A stretch of DNA of 64,000 bases, taken from Affinundibacterium baiyunense (GTDB taxonomy: Bacteria > Pseudomonadota > Gammaproteobacteria > Burkholderiales > Burkholderiaceae_D). Made by a program: the position numbers and the translations under genes. The notes under the pieces are model-generated. The model did no database searches and was not told where the DNA came from. It was given only the letters and a program-made list of their open reading frames with translations. Positions 9,728 to 17,995 of the stretch are shown here, in pieces. The stretch is from positions 496,001 through 560,000 of the forward strand of contig NZ_JAGSPM010000002.1 in NCBI RefSeq assembly GCF_018139645.1, written 5' to 3'. Numbering within the stretch: position 1 is the first letter of the stretch; each line of letters begins with the position of its first letter.

Positions 9728-10876
9728 ATGTCACTTTCTATGCAGTTCAATGATCTATGGCACAGAGAGTGGATGCCTGCTCGTTACGGCAAAGCACCCT
9801 ATTTCTGGCTATTGTCGTTTGTATTTTTTGCTTGGAAGTATGTTTATGTAACGCCCAGTGTGCTTGAGCTAAGTTTGATTGCGCTGAGTATTTTGGTTTT
9901 CTTGCCGATTTATTTATACAGTTTTTGGGTACATGATTGGCGCGCCGCTGTCTGCATTGTGATTACCTGTAGCTTTGGATTGTTATGGGCAAAGTTTAAT
10001 CCTGGTGGCTCGACTTTCGTTATCTTCGCCGCCGCGATGTGTTCGCGATTTCAACGCGATCCACGGCAAGCCTATTTGGCATTAGCGATCGTTTGGACGT
10101 TTGTTGCGATTTGCAGTTATGTGTTTCAATTTAGCGCCACGTTTTGGGTGCCAGCTTTGATCTTTAGTATTCCTAGTACGATTGGTGCGATTATTGGCGA
10201 GCGACTTGAACGCGCCAACGCTAAATTATTTCGTAAGCAAGAAGAGATCGAACATCTGGCGCGATTGGCAGAGCGTGAGCGGATTGCACGTGACTTGCAT
10301 GATTTGCTTGGACATACTTTGTCGGTGATTACTTTGAAAGCAGAACTCGCGCGTAAATTATTTGGGCGTGATCAAGCTGCCTGTCAGAAAGAGATCGTCG
10401 ACATCGAACAAACCGCGCGTGAGGCTTTAGCTGAAGTGCGCGCCGCCGTGCTCGGTTATCGTGATACGGGTTTAGCGCATGAATTGCGCGGTGCGCGTAA
10501 TACCTTAGATTCCGCTAAAGTAAAATTCATTACTGAGCTTGAAGCTGAGTTTGATGTCGGATCAGAGATCAAAGCTTTACCCGCTGCCGTCGAGAATGTT
10601 ATTGCTTTAGCCTTACGTGAGGCGATCACCAATATCATCCGACACTCACAAGCAACGGTTTGTCATTTGCGGCTTCATAGTGACGATGAGCATGTTTATT
10701 TCCATCTTTCTGATAATGGTTTCGAGGGGCTTACCGATATCCCTAAGCTTGAAAAAGGAAATGGGCTAAGTGGTATGAGTGAACGTGTTAGAGCGCTCGG
10801 CGGTCAATTACAAACTAGCTGTCAACAAGGGGTCGCAATCGATATTGTGCTTCCACTAAAATCAGGAAATGAATAG
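9728..10876 (+). CDS. DesK-type sensor histidine kinase
   Basis: 382 residues, with AAAGGAGA seven bases before the ATG. The first half holds about five hydrophobic helices with very short loops, so it should sense something within the membrane. A linker (about 155-180) leads to a HisKA_3 dimerisation domain with the phospho-acceptor His191 in ARDLHDLLGHTLS. The HATPase domain follows, with an N-box AITNIIRHSQA and a G-box GLSGMSERVRALGG. This is the DesK/NarX class, which partners LuxR-type regulators. The regulator gene starts two bases after this stop. In Bacillus, DesK reads membrane fluidity and controls a desaturase; no desaturase gene is in this window, so the output is unknown. Confidence 0.92.
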   Translation: MSLSMQFNDLWHREWMPARYGKAPYFWLLSFVFFAWKYVYVTPSVLELSLIALSILVFLPIYLYSFWVHDWRAAVCIVITCSFGLLWAKFNPGGSTFVIFAAAMCSRFQRDPRQAYLALAIVWTFVAICSYVFQFSATFWVPALIFSIPSTIGAIIGERLERANAKLFRKQEEIEHLARLAERERIARDLHDLLGHTLSVITLKAELARKLFGRDQAACQKEIVDIEQTAREALAEVRAAVLGYRDTGLAHELRGARNTLDSAKVKFITELEAEFDVGSEIKALPAAVENVIALALREAITNIIRHSQATVCHLRLHSDDEHVYFHLSDNGFEGLTDIPKLEKGNGLSGMSERVRALGGQLQTSCQQGVAIDIVLPLKSGNE

Positions 10877-10878
10877 GT

Positions 10879-11484
10879 ATGATTAAAATTATTTTGGCAG
10901 AAGATCAGGTATTGGTATCTGGCGCTTTGGTCGCTTTGTTGAAGCTTGAAGGGGATATTGACGTTTTAGGCCAAGCGAAAAACGGTAAAGAAGCGCTGGA
11001 AATGTGTCAGCGATTGCAGCCTGATGTAGTGATTACCGATATAGAAATGCCCTTGATGACAGGCTTAGAACTTGCTGCCGAAATCGCTGAATTAAAGTTA
11101 GCTTCAAAAGTGATTGTGTTAACCACCTTCGCACGCGCTGGCTATTTACGTCGTGCGATGGCAAGTGGTGTCCGTGGCTATATGCTCAAGGATGCGCCAG
11201 CAGAAGATTTAGCTAAGGCGATTCGCACCGTGTATGCAGGTGGTCGCGCGATTGCGCCGGAGTTAGCGTTGGAGAGTTGGGGCGGCCAACAAGACCCACT
11301 CACTGAGCGCGAACGCCAAGTCTTACGTTTGGCAGGTACTGGTTCTAGCAGTGCGGAAATTGCAAAGTTGATGCATTTGTCGGAAGGGACAGTGCGTAAT
11401 TATCTGTCCGAATCGATTAGCAAATTGCAGGCGAAAAATCGGGTTGAAGCATATCGACTAGCGCGTGACGAGGGATGGTTATAA
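10879..11484 (+). CDS. DesR-type response regulator (NarL/FixJ family)
   Basis: 201 residues. Receiver domain with acidic pocket at Glu8-Asp9 and phosphorylation site Asp54 (VITDIEMP), conserved Thr (VLTTFA) and Lys (MLKDAP). The C-terminal LuxR-type helix-turn-helix runs from LTERERQVLRLA through SSAEIAKLMHLSEGTVRNYL. It begins two bases after the upstream kinase stop, with AGGT partly inside the kinase's last codons, so translation is probably coupled. Together with the kinase it forms a complete phosphorelay; its operator and target genes are not visible here. The gene ends about 90 bases before a strong terminator. Confidence 0.93.
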   Translation: MIKIILAEDQVLVSGALVALLKLEGDIDVLGQAKNGKEALEMCQRLQPDVVITDIEMPLMTGLELAAEIAELKLASKVIVLTTFARAGYLRRAMASGVRGYMLKDAPAEDLAKAIRTVYAGGRAIAPELALESWGGQQDPLTERERQVLRLAGTGSSSAEIAKLMHLSEGTVRNYLSESISKLQAKNRVEAYRLARDEGWL

Positions 11485-11572
11485 GCTTAGCTACCGCGAA
11501 ATCAAAATTGTGCGAAACGTTTATTTGATAGCGATACTTTGCATTAACTGAACGAAACTACGTAAAACGACG

Positions 11573-11604
11573 AAAAAAAAGCGACGCATTTGCGTCGCTT
11601 TTTT
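11573..11604. terminator. Bidirectional terminator between desR-like gene and permease
   Basis: GCGACGCA (11581-11588) pairs with TGCGTCGC (11591-11598). An A-run precedes and a T-run follows, so it can serve both the plus-strand regulator and the minus-strand permease. Confidence 0.9.
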
Positions 11605-11632
11605 CATGCTGTTTTGCAGCCTACGCTAGGAG

Positions 11633-13081
11633 TTACTTCTGTTCTGCTTGGCCCATCACACTATTTCTACGTGCAAAAGCGAAGTAAACCACCAGTCCAA
11701 CTACCGCCCAGATAGTGAAGTACTTGATCGTTGGGTTCCAACCCAAGCTCACGAATAACAATGCGCAACCTGCTAACGCAGCTGGACCAACCACCCAGAT
11801 AAATGGTGTCTTAAATGGACGTGGACGGTTTGGTTGTGTTACACGCAAAATCATCACGCCCAAAGCAACGATGAAGAACGCGAACAAAGTACCAGAGTTA
11901 GAAATATCCGCCAACATACTGACTGGGAACATCGCTGCGAACAAGGATACAAAAACACCTGTTACGATCGTCACGATGTGTGGTGTATGGTAACGCTCAT
12001 GAACCGCTGTAAATGCTTTTGGCATCAAACCATCGCGTGCCATGGTGAACAAAATACGTGTTTGACCAAAGATCATCATCAAGATAACGGAAGGCAATGC
12101 CAAGATCGCTGCGATACCAACCATATCACCAACCAATGGGTAGCCTAATTCGCGCAAGATGAACGCCAATGGTTCTTTTGATTGAGATAAAGCACCATTT
12201 GGTTGCGCACCAACTGCACCAACTGCTGCATAAGCAACCAACAGATAGAACACAGTACAAAGACCGAGTGAGCCAATCAAACCAATTGGTAAGTTGACGT
12301 TAGGATTCTTTGTTTCTTCCGCTGCTGTAGAAACCGCATCGAAACCAACGTAAGCAAAGAAGATAGAAGCAGATGCGCCCAATACACCAACGCCGGACAA
12401 TGGTGTGCCCCAGCCATTTGGTAACATTGGTTCGAAGTTCGCTGCTTGTACTGCTGGCAATGCCAATACAACGAAAGTCGCCAAGGCTGCGATTTTGATG
12501 ACAACCAAAATAGAAGTCACTTTTGCGCTTTTTGAAGTACCGATTACTAACAACCAAGTCACTAACAAGGAAATCAAGAAAGCGATCAAGTTGAACGCGC
12601 CGTGGCCAGTTGTACCGTCTGGCAAAGTGATCGTATCACCAGGACCCGCAGTTAACGCCAATGGCAGACCTGCGCCGATTGAGTGCAAGAAACCGTTTGC
12701 GTAGCCAGACCAACCAACCGCAACCGCACCAGCAGCAATCGCGTATTCGAGAATCAAAGACCAGCCAACAATCCAAGCAACCAATTCGCCCAAGACCGCG
12801 TAAGAATAGGTATACGCCGATCCAGAAACAGGCACCATCGCAGCGATTTCTGCATAAATTAAAGCGGTCAATGCGCAAACAAAACCTGCGATGACGAAGC
12901 TATACATCATGCCCGGGCCTGCTTTATTCGCAGCAACAGATGTCAAAACAAAAATACCTGTACCGATGATGGCACCAACGCCAAGCATCATCAGGTCAAA
13001 CCAGCCTAGCTGGCGTTTTAGACCTTTCTTTTCTGCGGATTCCAGAATCTGGTCCAGCGACTTTACGCGATCAAAAAGCAT
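11633..13081 (-). CDS. APC-superfamily amino acid permease (cationic amino acid transporter type)
   Basis: 482 residues with about twelve hydrophobic segments. The first core helix holds GVGAIIGTGIFVLT, the unwound substrate-binding motif of LeuT-fold APC transporters, and the N-terminal DRVKSLDQILESAE plus LKRQLGWFDLMMLG matches the CAT/YfnA group. Other family landmarks are ALIYAEIAAMVPVSGSAYTY and FFAYVGFDAVSTAAEETKNP. It is expected to import an amino acid by proton symport; the exact substrate is not determined by sequence. AAGGA lies about seven bases upstream of the ATG. It is monocistronic and ends at a shared bidirectional terminator. Confidence 0.92.
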   Translation of the reverse strand: MLFDRVKSLDQILESAEKKGLKRQLGWFDLMMLGVGAIIGTGIFVLTSVAANKAGPGMMYSFVIAGFVCALTALIYAEIAAMVPVSGSAYTYSYAVLGELVAWIVGWSLILEYAIAAGAVAVGWSGYANGFLHSIGAGLPLALTAGPGDTITLPDGTTGHGAFNLIAFLISLLVTWLLVIGTSKSAKVTSILVVIKIAALATFVVLALPAVQAANFEPMLPNGWGTPLSGVGVLGASASIFFAYVGFDAVSTAAEETKNPNVNLPIGLIGSLGLCTVFYLLVAYAAVGAVGAQPNGALSQSKEPLAFILRELGYPLVGDMVGIAAILALPSVILMMIFGQTRILFTMARDGLMPKAFTAVHERYHTPHIVTIVTGVFVSLFAAMFPVSMLADISNSGTLFAFFIVALGVMILRVTQPNRPRPFKTPFIWVVGPAALAGCALLFVSLGWNPTIKYFTIWAVVGLVVYFAFARRNSVMGQAEQK

Positions 13082-13659
13082 AGTGTTTCCTTAAGGCAAA
13101 TACGATAATTGAATTTCTTATTCCCGCTTGCCACGTTTTTCTAAGTAAAAAATAGCAAAAGGGATCTGTTTTGTGAAACTTGCGTAACATAAGCGATTTA
13201 TAGCTAAACAGTAAAGAGTAAATCCGCTAAAAAACACGTTATGCGCATGTTTCAGACAAAATTTCTTCATTGCATAGCAACATAGTCCTGAATTGTGGTA
13301 GTGCAGCTACCGAGGACTGCGACGCTTTATTTGACGCGCGTCTTCGATTGATTCGTCGAATTTTAGTTCCCTGAGAACCGATAAATTTCCGTAGTGAAAT
13401 AATATGTTAAAAATGAACCACTAGGCTCATTGTTATCTTTGCTTACTGGATTGCGAATTAAGCCGAAATAAGTGCAGAATTTTCAGCATTCATTTTTAGA
13501 ACTCATTTTAGAGAAATTCCACAGACAGCGGAAAAGCCACCGTTAATCAGATTGGTCCGGTGTTCTTGCTTTATCGAAAGATGAATTAGTGTATATTCGA
13601 TAGCGCTCCCAATGGCATGCCCTTGCTTGCCATCCAATTTATTTCTATTTGGATACATC
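13082..13659. other. Intergenic region between divergent genes
   Basis: A 578-base divergent region separates the permease (minus) from the TraB/GumN gene (plus). No convincing gene, RNA or riboswitch was found. The only notable structure is the inverted repeat at 13572-13602. Confidence 0.4.
13572..13602. repeat. Inverted repeat upstream of TraB/GumN gene
   Basis: TATCGAA (13572-13578) and TTCGATA (13596-13602) form 7-bp inverted arms with a 17-base spacer. A -10-like TATATT (13592-13597) overlaps the right arm. It could be an operator; no -35 at proper spacing was seen. Confidence 0.3.
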
Positions 13660-14664
13660 ATGTCATATCAGAATTTTCGTTTGATGCCAGCGAAGCTGAT
13701 GCTTAGCTTGATTGCTGTAGCGCAATTTGGTGTAGCTCACATTGCTAGCGCTGAACCTTTGCAAAACAAGGAAGCGGTCAAAAAAGCCAAACCAGCCTCG
13801 CCTGCATCGCAAAAGGTCACGGGTTTGCTATATGAAATTCGCTTGCCACAAGATGCGCAACAGGCAACAGCCTCAGCCAAAAATGCCAGCAAACCGGTGG
13901 TTGCCTATTTATATGGCACGATTCATATCGCTAAGGCAAATTTCTATCCACTTTCTGCCCCAGTCCGTAAGGCTTATGCACAGTCAAACACGGTGGTGGT
14001 TGAGACCGATACCTCGGATGAGTCATCAAATCGTTCGGTGATTGGCAAATTGAGTTATGGCGTAGGTGATAAATTGCAAAACCATTTAACGCCTAGTACC
14101 TGGATGACATTGGGGGAAATGGCAGCAGAGTCTTTGCAGCAGTTCCAGTTTTATAAGCCAGTGCTAGTGGCGATGGGTCTAACGGTGAGTGCAGGAATGC
14201 AGCTTGGTTATGATCCGGCGCACGTACTAGACCGTCATTTCATTACGGCAGCAAAAAAAGATAAGAAAAATTTAATAGAGCTTGATAGCGTGCATTATCA
14301 AGCTGATGTTTTGGCTGGCTTGAATGATGAAGAAGGCGATGCAATCTTAATCAACACGCTAAATTCATTTAAGAACGGCGATATCAGTAGAGAATTTAAT
14401 CGTATGAGCGAGGCGTGGTTAGCCGGAGATGCCGACAAGCTTGCACAAATTAATCTCGATGCGAGTAATCGTGATATCGGCTCAAAAAAAATCACGCAGA
14501 AATTGATGGATGACAGAAATCCAGCGATGGCAAAAAAGATTCAAGACTTGATGTTGGCTGGTAAGAAGCTATTTATCGTGATGGGATCTGGTCATTTAGC
14601 TGGCGAAAATAATTTACTTGCGTTGTTGCAGCAGCAAGGTCTACAGGTGAAGCAGATACGTTAA
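13660..14664 (+). CDS. TraB/GumN family exported protein
   Basis: 334 residues from the ATG at 13660. The N-terminus is a clear signal peptide (LMLSLIAVAQFGVAHIASA). The TraB/GumN fold is recognised from YLYGTIHIAKANFYPLS near residue 85, VVVETDTS, and the closing GSGHLAGENNLLALL followed by a short hydrophobic strand. Relatives include eukaryotic Tiki proteases, which use the GT(I)H…H…GSGH residues to bind metal; the two GxxH-type motifs are present here, so metallopeptidase activity is possible but unproven in bacteria. An upstream in-frame start at 13612 would place 16 extra residues before the signal peptide and is less likely. Its last base overlaps the next ATG. Confidence 0.85.
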   Translation: MSYQNFRLMPAKLMLSLIAVAQFGVAHIASAEPLQNKEAVKKAKPASPASQKVTGLLYEIRLPQDAQQATASAKNASKPVVAYLYGTIHIAKANFYPLSAPVRKAYAQSNTVVVETDTSDESSNRSVIGKLSYGVGDKLQNHLTPSTWMTLGEMAAESLQQFQFYKPVLVAMGLTVSAGMQLGYDPAHVLDRHFITAAKKDKKNLIELDSVHYQADVLAGLNDEEGDAILINTLNSFKNGDISREFNRMSEAWLAGDADKLAQINLDASNRDIGSKKITQKLMDDRNPAMAKKIQDLMLAGKKLFIVMGSGHLAGENNLLALLQQQGLQVKQIR

Positions 14665-15068
14665 TGAAGTCCACAGAAGAAATTCAAACGCCAATTGAAC
14701 ATCCATGGGTGATGTTGGAATCTCCCGCAGAGTTAGAAGGATGGATGGAGCTCAATAATCAAGAGTTGCAAAAACTGTTGGGGCAAAATGCATCACCGAT
14801 AAATCAAGGGCAAGGTATTTGTTTGAGCTTGTCCCACGGTGGTGAAATCTATTTTCATACCAATGCAGATGGTGACGTACTGTTAGATGTGACACCTGAG
14901 GCACAGTGGGTGACGCCAGTGATTCTTGCTGTCAGTAAATTGAGCGCACCGAAAGGCCAGATTTGGTTACTGCCGCAGCATGTTTTGTTGCCCTTGCTGA
15001 TGGGATTAAATCCTTTGATTGCAAGCAGTCGATTGGTGTTGAAACACGCTTATCGAATTCTGAAATAG
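14664..15068 (+). CDS. Hypothetical protein coupled to TraB/GumN gene
   Basis: 134 residues, not recognised. The start codon overlaps the TraB/GumN stop (TAATG), so the two are almost certainly co-translated. No signal peptide or clear membrane helix; a cytoplasmic alpha/beta protein seems likely. It contains WVMLESPAELEGWM near the N-terminus, a beta-rich middle (GEIYFHTNADGDVLLDV), and a hydrophobic C-terminal helix (PQHVLLPLLMGLNPLI). It could be a partner or regulator of the preceding protein, which is a guess from overlap alone. Confidence 0.7.
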   Translation: MKSTEEIQTPIEHPWVMLESPAELEGWMELNNQELQKLLGQNASPINQGQGICLSLSHGGEIYFHTNADGDVLLDVTPEAQWVTPVILAVSKLSAPKGQIWLLPQHVLLPLLMGLNPLIASSRLVLKHAYRILK

Positions 15069-15176
15069 CTTGATTAGTTTGAAGTGAGGATTGCCGCAGA
15101 AGCCCGTTGGCGAAAAGCAGATTTGTTGACGAGCGGCCTTCACCTCCTGCTTTGTTTTATTAGCCATGAATAAAAG

Positions 15177-15211
15177 AAAAAGCCATGCGTTTTTAAGACG
15201 CATGGCTTTTT
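15177..15211. terminator. Bidirectional terminator
   Basis: AGCCATGCGT (15181-15190) pairs with ACGCATGGCT (15198-15207), extended by a run of A's before and T's after. It separates the plus-strand TraB operon from the minus-strand lipoprotein gene ending at 15230. Confidence 0.9.
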
Positions 15212-15229
15212 CATTTGAGAGCGACAGTT

Positions 15230-16483
15230 TTACTCTTGTTGTACAACGCCATTTCTATCAATCGTAACTAGACGTGAGCCGTTCTTAATTGTACTTGGTT
15301 GCGTTGATAGAGTGCCCGCAGCTTTAACATTTACTGCCGCTTCGCCAGGACCATTCACTTTGACAGAAGCATGTTCAAGCAATAATTCACTTGCATGCAA
15401 GTCACCAGAGCCGTTTAGGTTCGCAATTAATTTTTTAGCTGTGCCGTGCAAGGTGATGTTGCCTGGGCCATCCGAGCTAATTTCAACTTGGTTGGCAGAA
15501 GACAAGTCTGCTTCAATGTTGCCCGAACCCGACGCATCGATAATCACGTTACCGCTCATACTTTTAAATTGCAAATCGGCGGGGCCGGAGTTGCGGATAT
15601 CAGCATCGCCAACTTTTAAACGTAAGGCATCAACGTTGCCAGAGCCACTGGCTCTTAATTTCAAAGATTTCGCTTCACCAGACAGGCTCAATTCGCCAGG
15701 ACCAGACATTTCAATGTTGGCTTTTTCTGCTTGCACTTCATCAATTGATAAATCACCCGAGCCTGACATGTCGATTTCGAGATTCTTAGTCACACCGCGT
15801 AGATTCACATTACCTGGGCCAGAAATAGAGATCGTAGTCTGTTCGCTTTGCAGCTTGGCGATATTTAAATCACCGCTGCCACTTAACTTGGCATGTAAGC
15901 TTTGTGAGACCTCACCAAACTCGGTGTCTCCAGGGCCACTCATTTCTAAAGTCACTTTTTTGGTATTGAGTTGACGTAAGCTGATATCGCCACTGCCGCT
16001 AGCATGGAAGTTCAATTCATTGCTGGAACCTGATACCTGAATATCACCAGGTCCTTCGCTAATAATTTCTAGTTTTTCATTTTTGATTTGACTTAAACGC
16101 ATGTCACCGCTACCAGTGTTGAGCACTTTGACTAGGGCAGCGGTGCTAACTTTAACGGTGGTTGGCGAATTTTTCCAAGCAAAATGGAAGCGTCCTTTTT
16201 TCTTATTGCGAATGACCAAGGTGTTGCCTTCAACCACGGTTTCGACTTCTTTAACAAAGTTGTCGTCGCCTTCCACTTCAACGCTATTTTTACCATCGAC
16301 CACTAATTCGATATCGAAGGGAGAGTGATTGCTGATACTGTCAAAGCTGGAGGCATCGCGTTTTTCACTGATGATATTACCGCTGCCTTTGACGCTGTCG
16401 TCATTAATACTGATTTCGCAAGCACTCAAGCTGATTAACATGGTTGATGCGACTGCTGCCGCGATACCGATTTTCTTAAACAT
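15230..16483 (-). CDS. DUF2807 (GIN-domain) lipoprotein with alternating GSG/GPG beta-helix turns
   Basis: 417 residues. A lipoprotein signal ends at LSAC (Cys22), so the mature protein is lipid-anchored, probably to the outer membrane. A normal DUF2807 opening (GSGNIISEKRD, FDSISNHSPFDIELVVDG) is followed by a long right-handed beta-helix. From residue about 125 onward 14 turns of about 20 residues each carry a corner motif that strictly alternates GSG(D/N) and GPG(D/N/E), with one GPAD. Ordinary family members are about 200-250 residues, so this is an expanded version. The ATG follows a purine-rich GGGGGCGGAT. The role of these proteins is unknown; surface structure or adhesion is only suggested by the Pfam title (auto-transporter adhesin head). 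Confidence 0.85.
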   Translation of the reverse strand: MFKKIGIAAAVASTMLISLSACEISINDDSVKGSGNIISEKRDASSFDSISNHSPFDIELVVDGKNSVEVEGDDNFVKEVETVVEGNTLVIRNKKKGRFHFAWKNSPTTVKVSTAALVKVLNTGSGDMRLSQIKNEKLEIISEGPGDIQVSGSSNELNFHASGSGDISLRQLNTKKVTLEMSGPGDTEFGEVSQSLHAKLSGSGDLNIAKLQSEQTTISISGPGNVNLRGVTKNLEIDMSGSGDLSIDEVQAEKANIEMSGPGELSLSGEAKSLKLRASGSGNVDALRLKVGDADIRNSGPADLQFKSMSGNVIIDASGSGNIEADLSSANQVEISSDGPGNITLHGTAKKLIANLNGSGDLHASELLLEHASVKVNGPGEAAVNVKAAGTLSTQPSTIKNGSRLVTIDRNGVVQQE

Positions 16484-16770
16484 ATCCGCCCCCGATTGAT
16501 GTAGAAATTAAGTTGAAAATTCAATGGAATTTCGATGTTTGAAGTTTACTGGAAGCATGAAGCTGCTGCTGGCAGTTAACGACAGAATGCAAAATTCATG
16601 GCTCCAATGGTCAAATATGAGCGAAATGAAGTCCAGATTTGCGACTGGCAAGTTGAAAATAAGCGATAAGTGCGCACGGCAAAAAGGATAAAATACGCCC
16701 TCACCTTGATTCACTAGAGTTCGCTGTAGTTGATTGTAGTTCGCTGCCGCTCGCGGCGATTAGACTAGGT

Positions 16771-17634
16771 ATGTTAATCATCACCGCTGATTTAGCAGAA
16801 AGTTTGTACTTCATGGAAAAGATTCGACTTCAAGCCAGAGATGGCGCCAGCGCAGAAATAGTCACGCATGGCGCACATGTGTGCTCGTGGATTCCTGCCA
16901 ATGGTCAGGAGCAGTTATTTTTGAGTAAAAAGTCCGAATTTGGTGAAGGCGTAGCAATTCGAGGTGGTGTGCCGATTGTGTTCCCGCAATTTTCTAATCT
17001 TGGCTCGCTGCCTAAACATGGCTTTGCGCGCACTGCTAATTGGCAATTGATTCGTACTGGGCAGATCGAGCAAGGGGCGGCACAGGCGGTTTTTGAACTA
17101 AAACATAGCGCGGCTAGTTTAGCGATCTGGCCACATGCTTTTCGTGCCGAGCTGATCGTCACCGTTGCCGAGCAAAGTTTACAGTTAGATTTCTCGGTTG
17201 AGAATCTGGGTGAGACGACTTTGCAATTTCAAAGTGCCTTACATACTTATTTTCAAGTCGACAATATCAACGCAACCCGCATCCATGGTCTGCAAGGATT
17301 GTCCTACCGAGATACTGTCACGAATATCGATGGTTGTACTCAGATTGAGGAAGTGCTCACTATCGCTGCCGAGACCGACCGAATTTATACCGATCTGGTT
17401 GCGGATGTTGAGATCGAACAGCCTCATCAGTTGGTACAAATACGGCAATCAGGATTTACGGATGCCGTGGTGTGGAATCCATGGGTAGAAAAGACTGCAC
17501 AAATTAGCGATTTAGAAGCAGATGCTTATCAGCGAATGATTTGCGTCGAGGCCGCATCAATTGTGAAACCCATCGTCTTGGCACCAGATCAAATTTGGAC
17601 AGGTATGCAATTGATGAGTGTGCGGGCTAAATAA
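16771..17634 (+). CDS. D-hexose-6-phosphate mutarotase (YeaD/aldose 1-epimerase family)
   Basis: 287 residues. It is a beta-sandwich epimerase expected to speed alpha/beta anomer exchange of glucose-6-phosphate-like sugars in the cytoplasm. Family marks are RGGVPIVFPQFS with LPKHGFAR (sugar-phosphate binding arginine and histidine region), the catalytic-type histidine in ALHTYFQV, the strand VVWNPWVEK, and the C-terminal glutamate in RMICVEAA. The start is uncertain: ATG 16771 has AGGT directly before it, while ATG 16813 (MEKIRLQA) gives an N-terminus that fits the family better. A hairpin follows the stop at once. Confidence 0.88.
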   Translation: MLIITADLAESLYFMEKIRLQARDGASAEIVTHGAHVCSWIPANGQEQLFLSKKSEFGEGVAIRGGVPIVFPQFSNLGSLPKHGFARTANWQLIRTGQIEQGAAQAVFELKHSAASLAIWPHAFRAELIVTVAEQSLQLDFSVENLGETTLQFQSALHTYFQVDNINATRIHGLQGLSYRDTVTNIDGCTQIEEVLTIAAETDRIYTDLVADVEIEQPHQLVQIRQSGFTDAVVWNPWVEKTAQISDLEADAYQRMICVEAASIVKPIVLAPDQIWTGMQLMSVRAK

Positions 17635-17638
17635 ATGC

Positions 17639-17659
17639 ATGGGTGCCGCCAGCACCCAT
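17639..17659 (+). terminator. Hairpin after mutarotase gene, possible weak terminator
   Basis: ATGGGTGC (17639-17646) pairs with GCACCCAT (17652-17659), five bases after the stop codon. No proper T-run follows, so termination would be inefficient or need Rho. Confidence 0.35.
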
Positions 17660-17884
17660 CTTAGTGATTCAATTTTACGATTGTGTGCACAGTACGCTAT
17701 CGGCTAGCGCTCGATTTTGGAGCGAGTTATTGGAGCTAGATGTGCAGAAATAGTGCGAATCAATAAAGTGCTTTATGCATGAGTGCCTTGTGAAAAGGCC
17801 AAATTCTTAATTTTCTTTTATCTTATATTGGATCTGAACCGGTATTTTCTTGATATCTAGCAAGGGATATCGCACCATTTGATT

Positions 17885-17903
17885 AGTAATGATAATAATT
17901 CGC
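17885..17903. promoter_or_regulatory. Putative Fur box
   Basis: AGTAATGATAATAATTCGC matches the 19-bp Fur consensus GATAATGATAATCATTATC at 14 positions, including the central ATGATAAT. It lies about 90 bases before the siderophore-receptor start, the usual place for iron repression. Confidence 0.7.
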
Positions 17904-17995
17904 ATTTATAATGTCGATCTATTGAACTTGACTGTTTTTCCAGCAAAAGGCTGGCAGTCTGCATCAAATTGATTTCATTATTTTGTGAGAATGTT

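Larger units (their letters stand above)
17635..17995. other. Intergenic region upstream of TonB receptor
   Basis: 361 bases with no gene. It holds the post-mutarotase hairpin at its left end and a Fur box at 17885-17903; the remainder shows nothing clear. Confidence 0.4.

Noticed and set aside
13340..13390. ACCGATAA as a sigma-28 -10, and CCCTGAGAACC as a TPP-riboswitch core
   Set aside because: The -35 is poor for sigma-28, and the other conserved parts of a TPP element are absent; the flanking genes are also not thiamine genes.
13612..13627. Sigma-54-like TGGCATGCCCTTGC before the TraB/GumN gene
   Set aside because: The spacing between GG and GC is nine instead of ten bases, which sigma-54 does not tolerate well.
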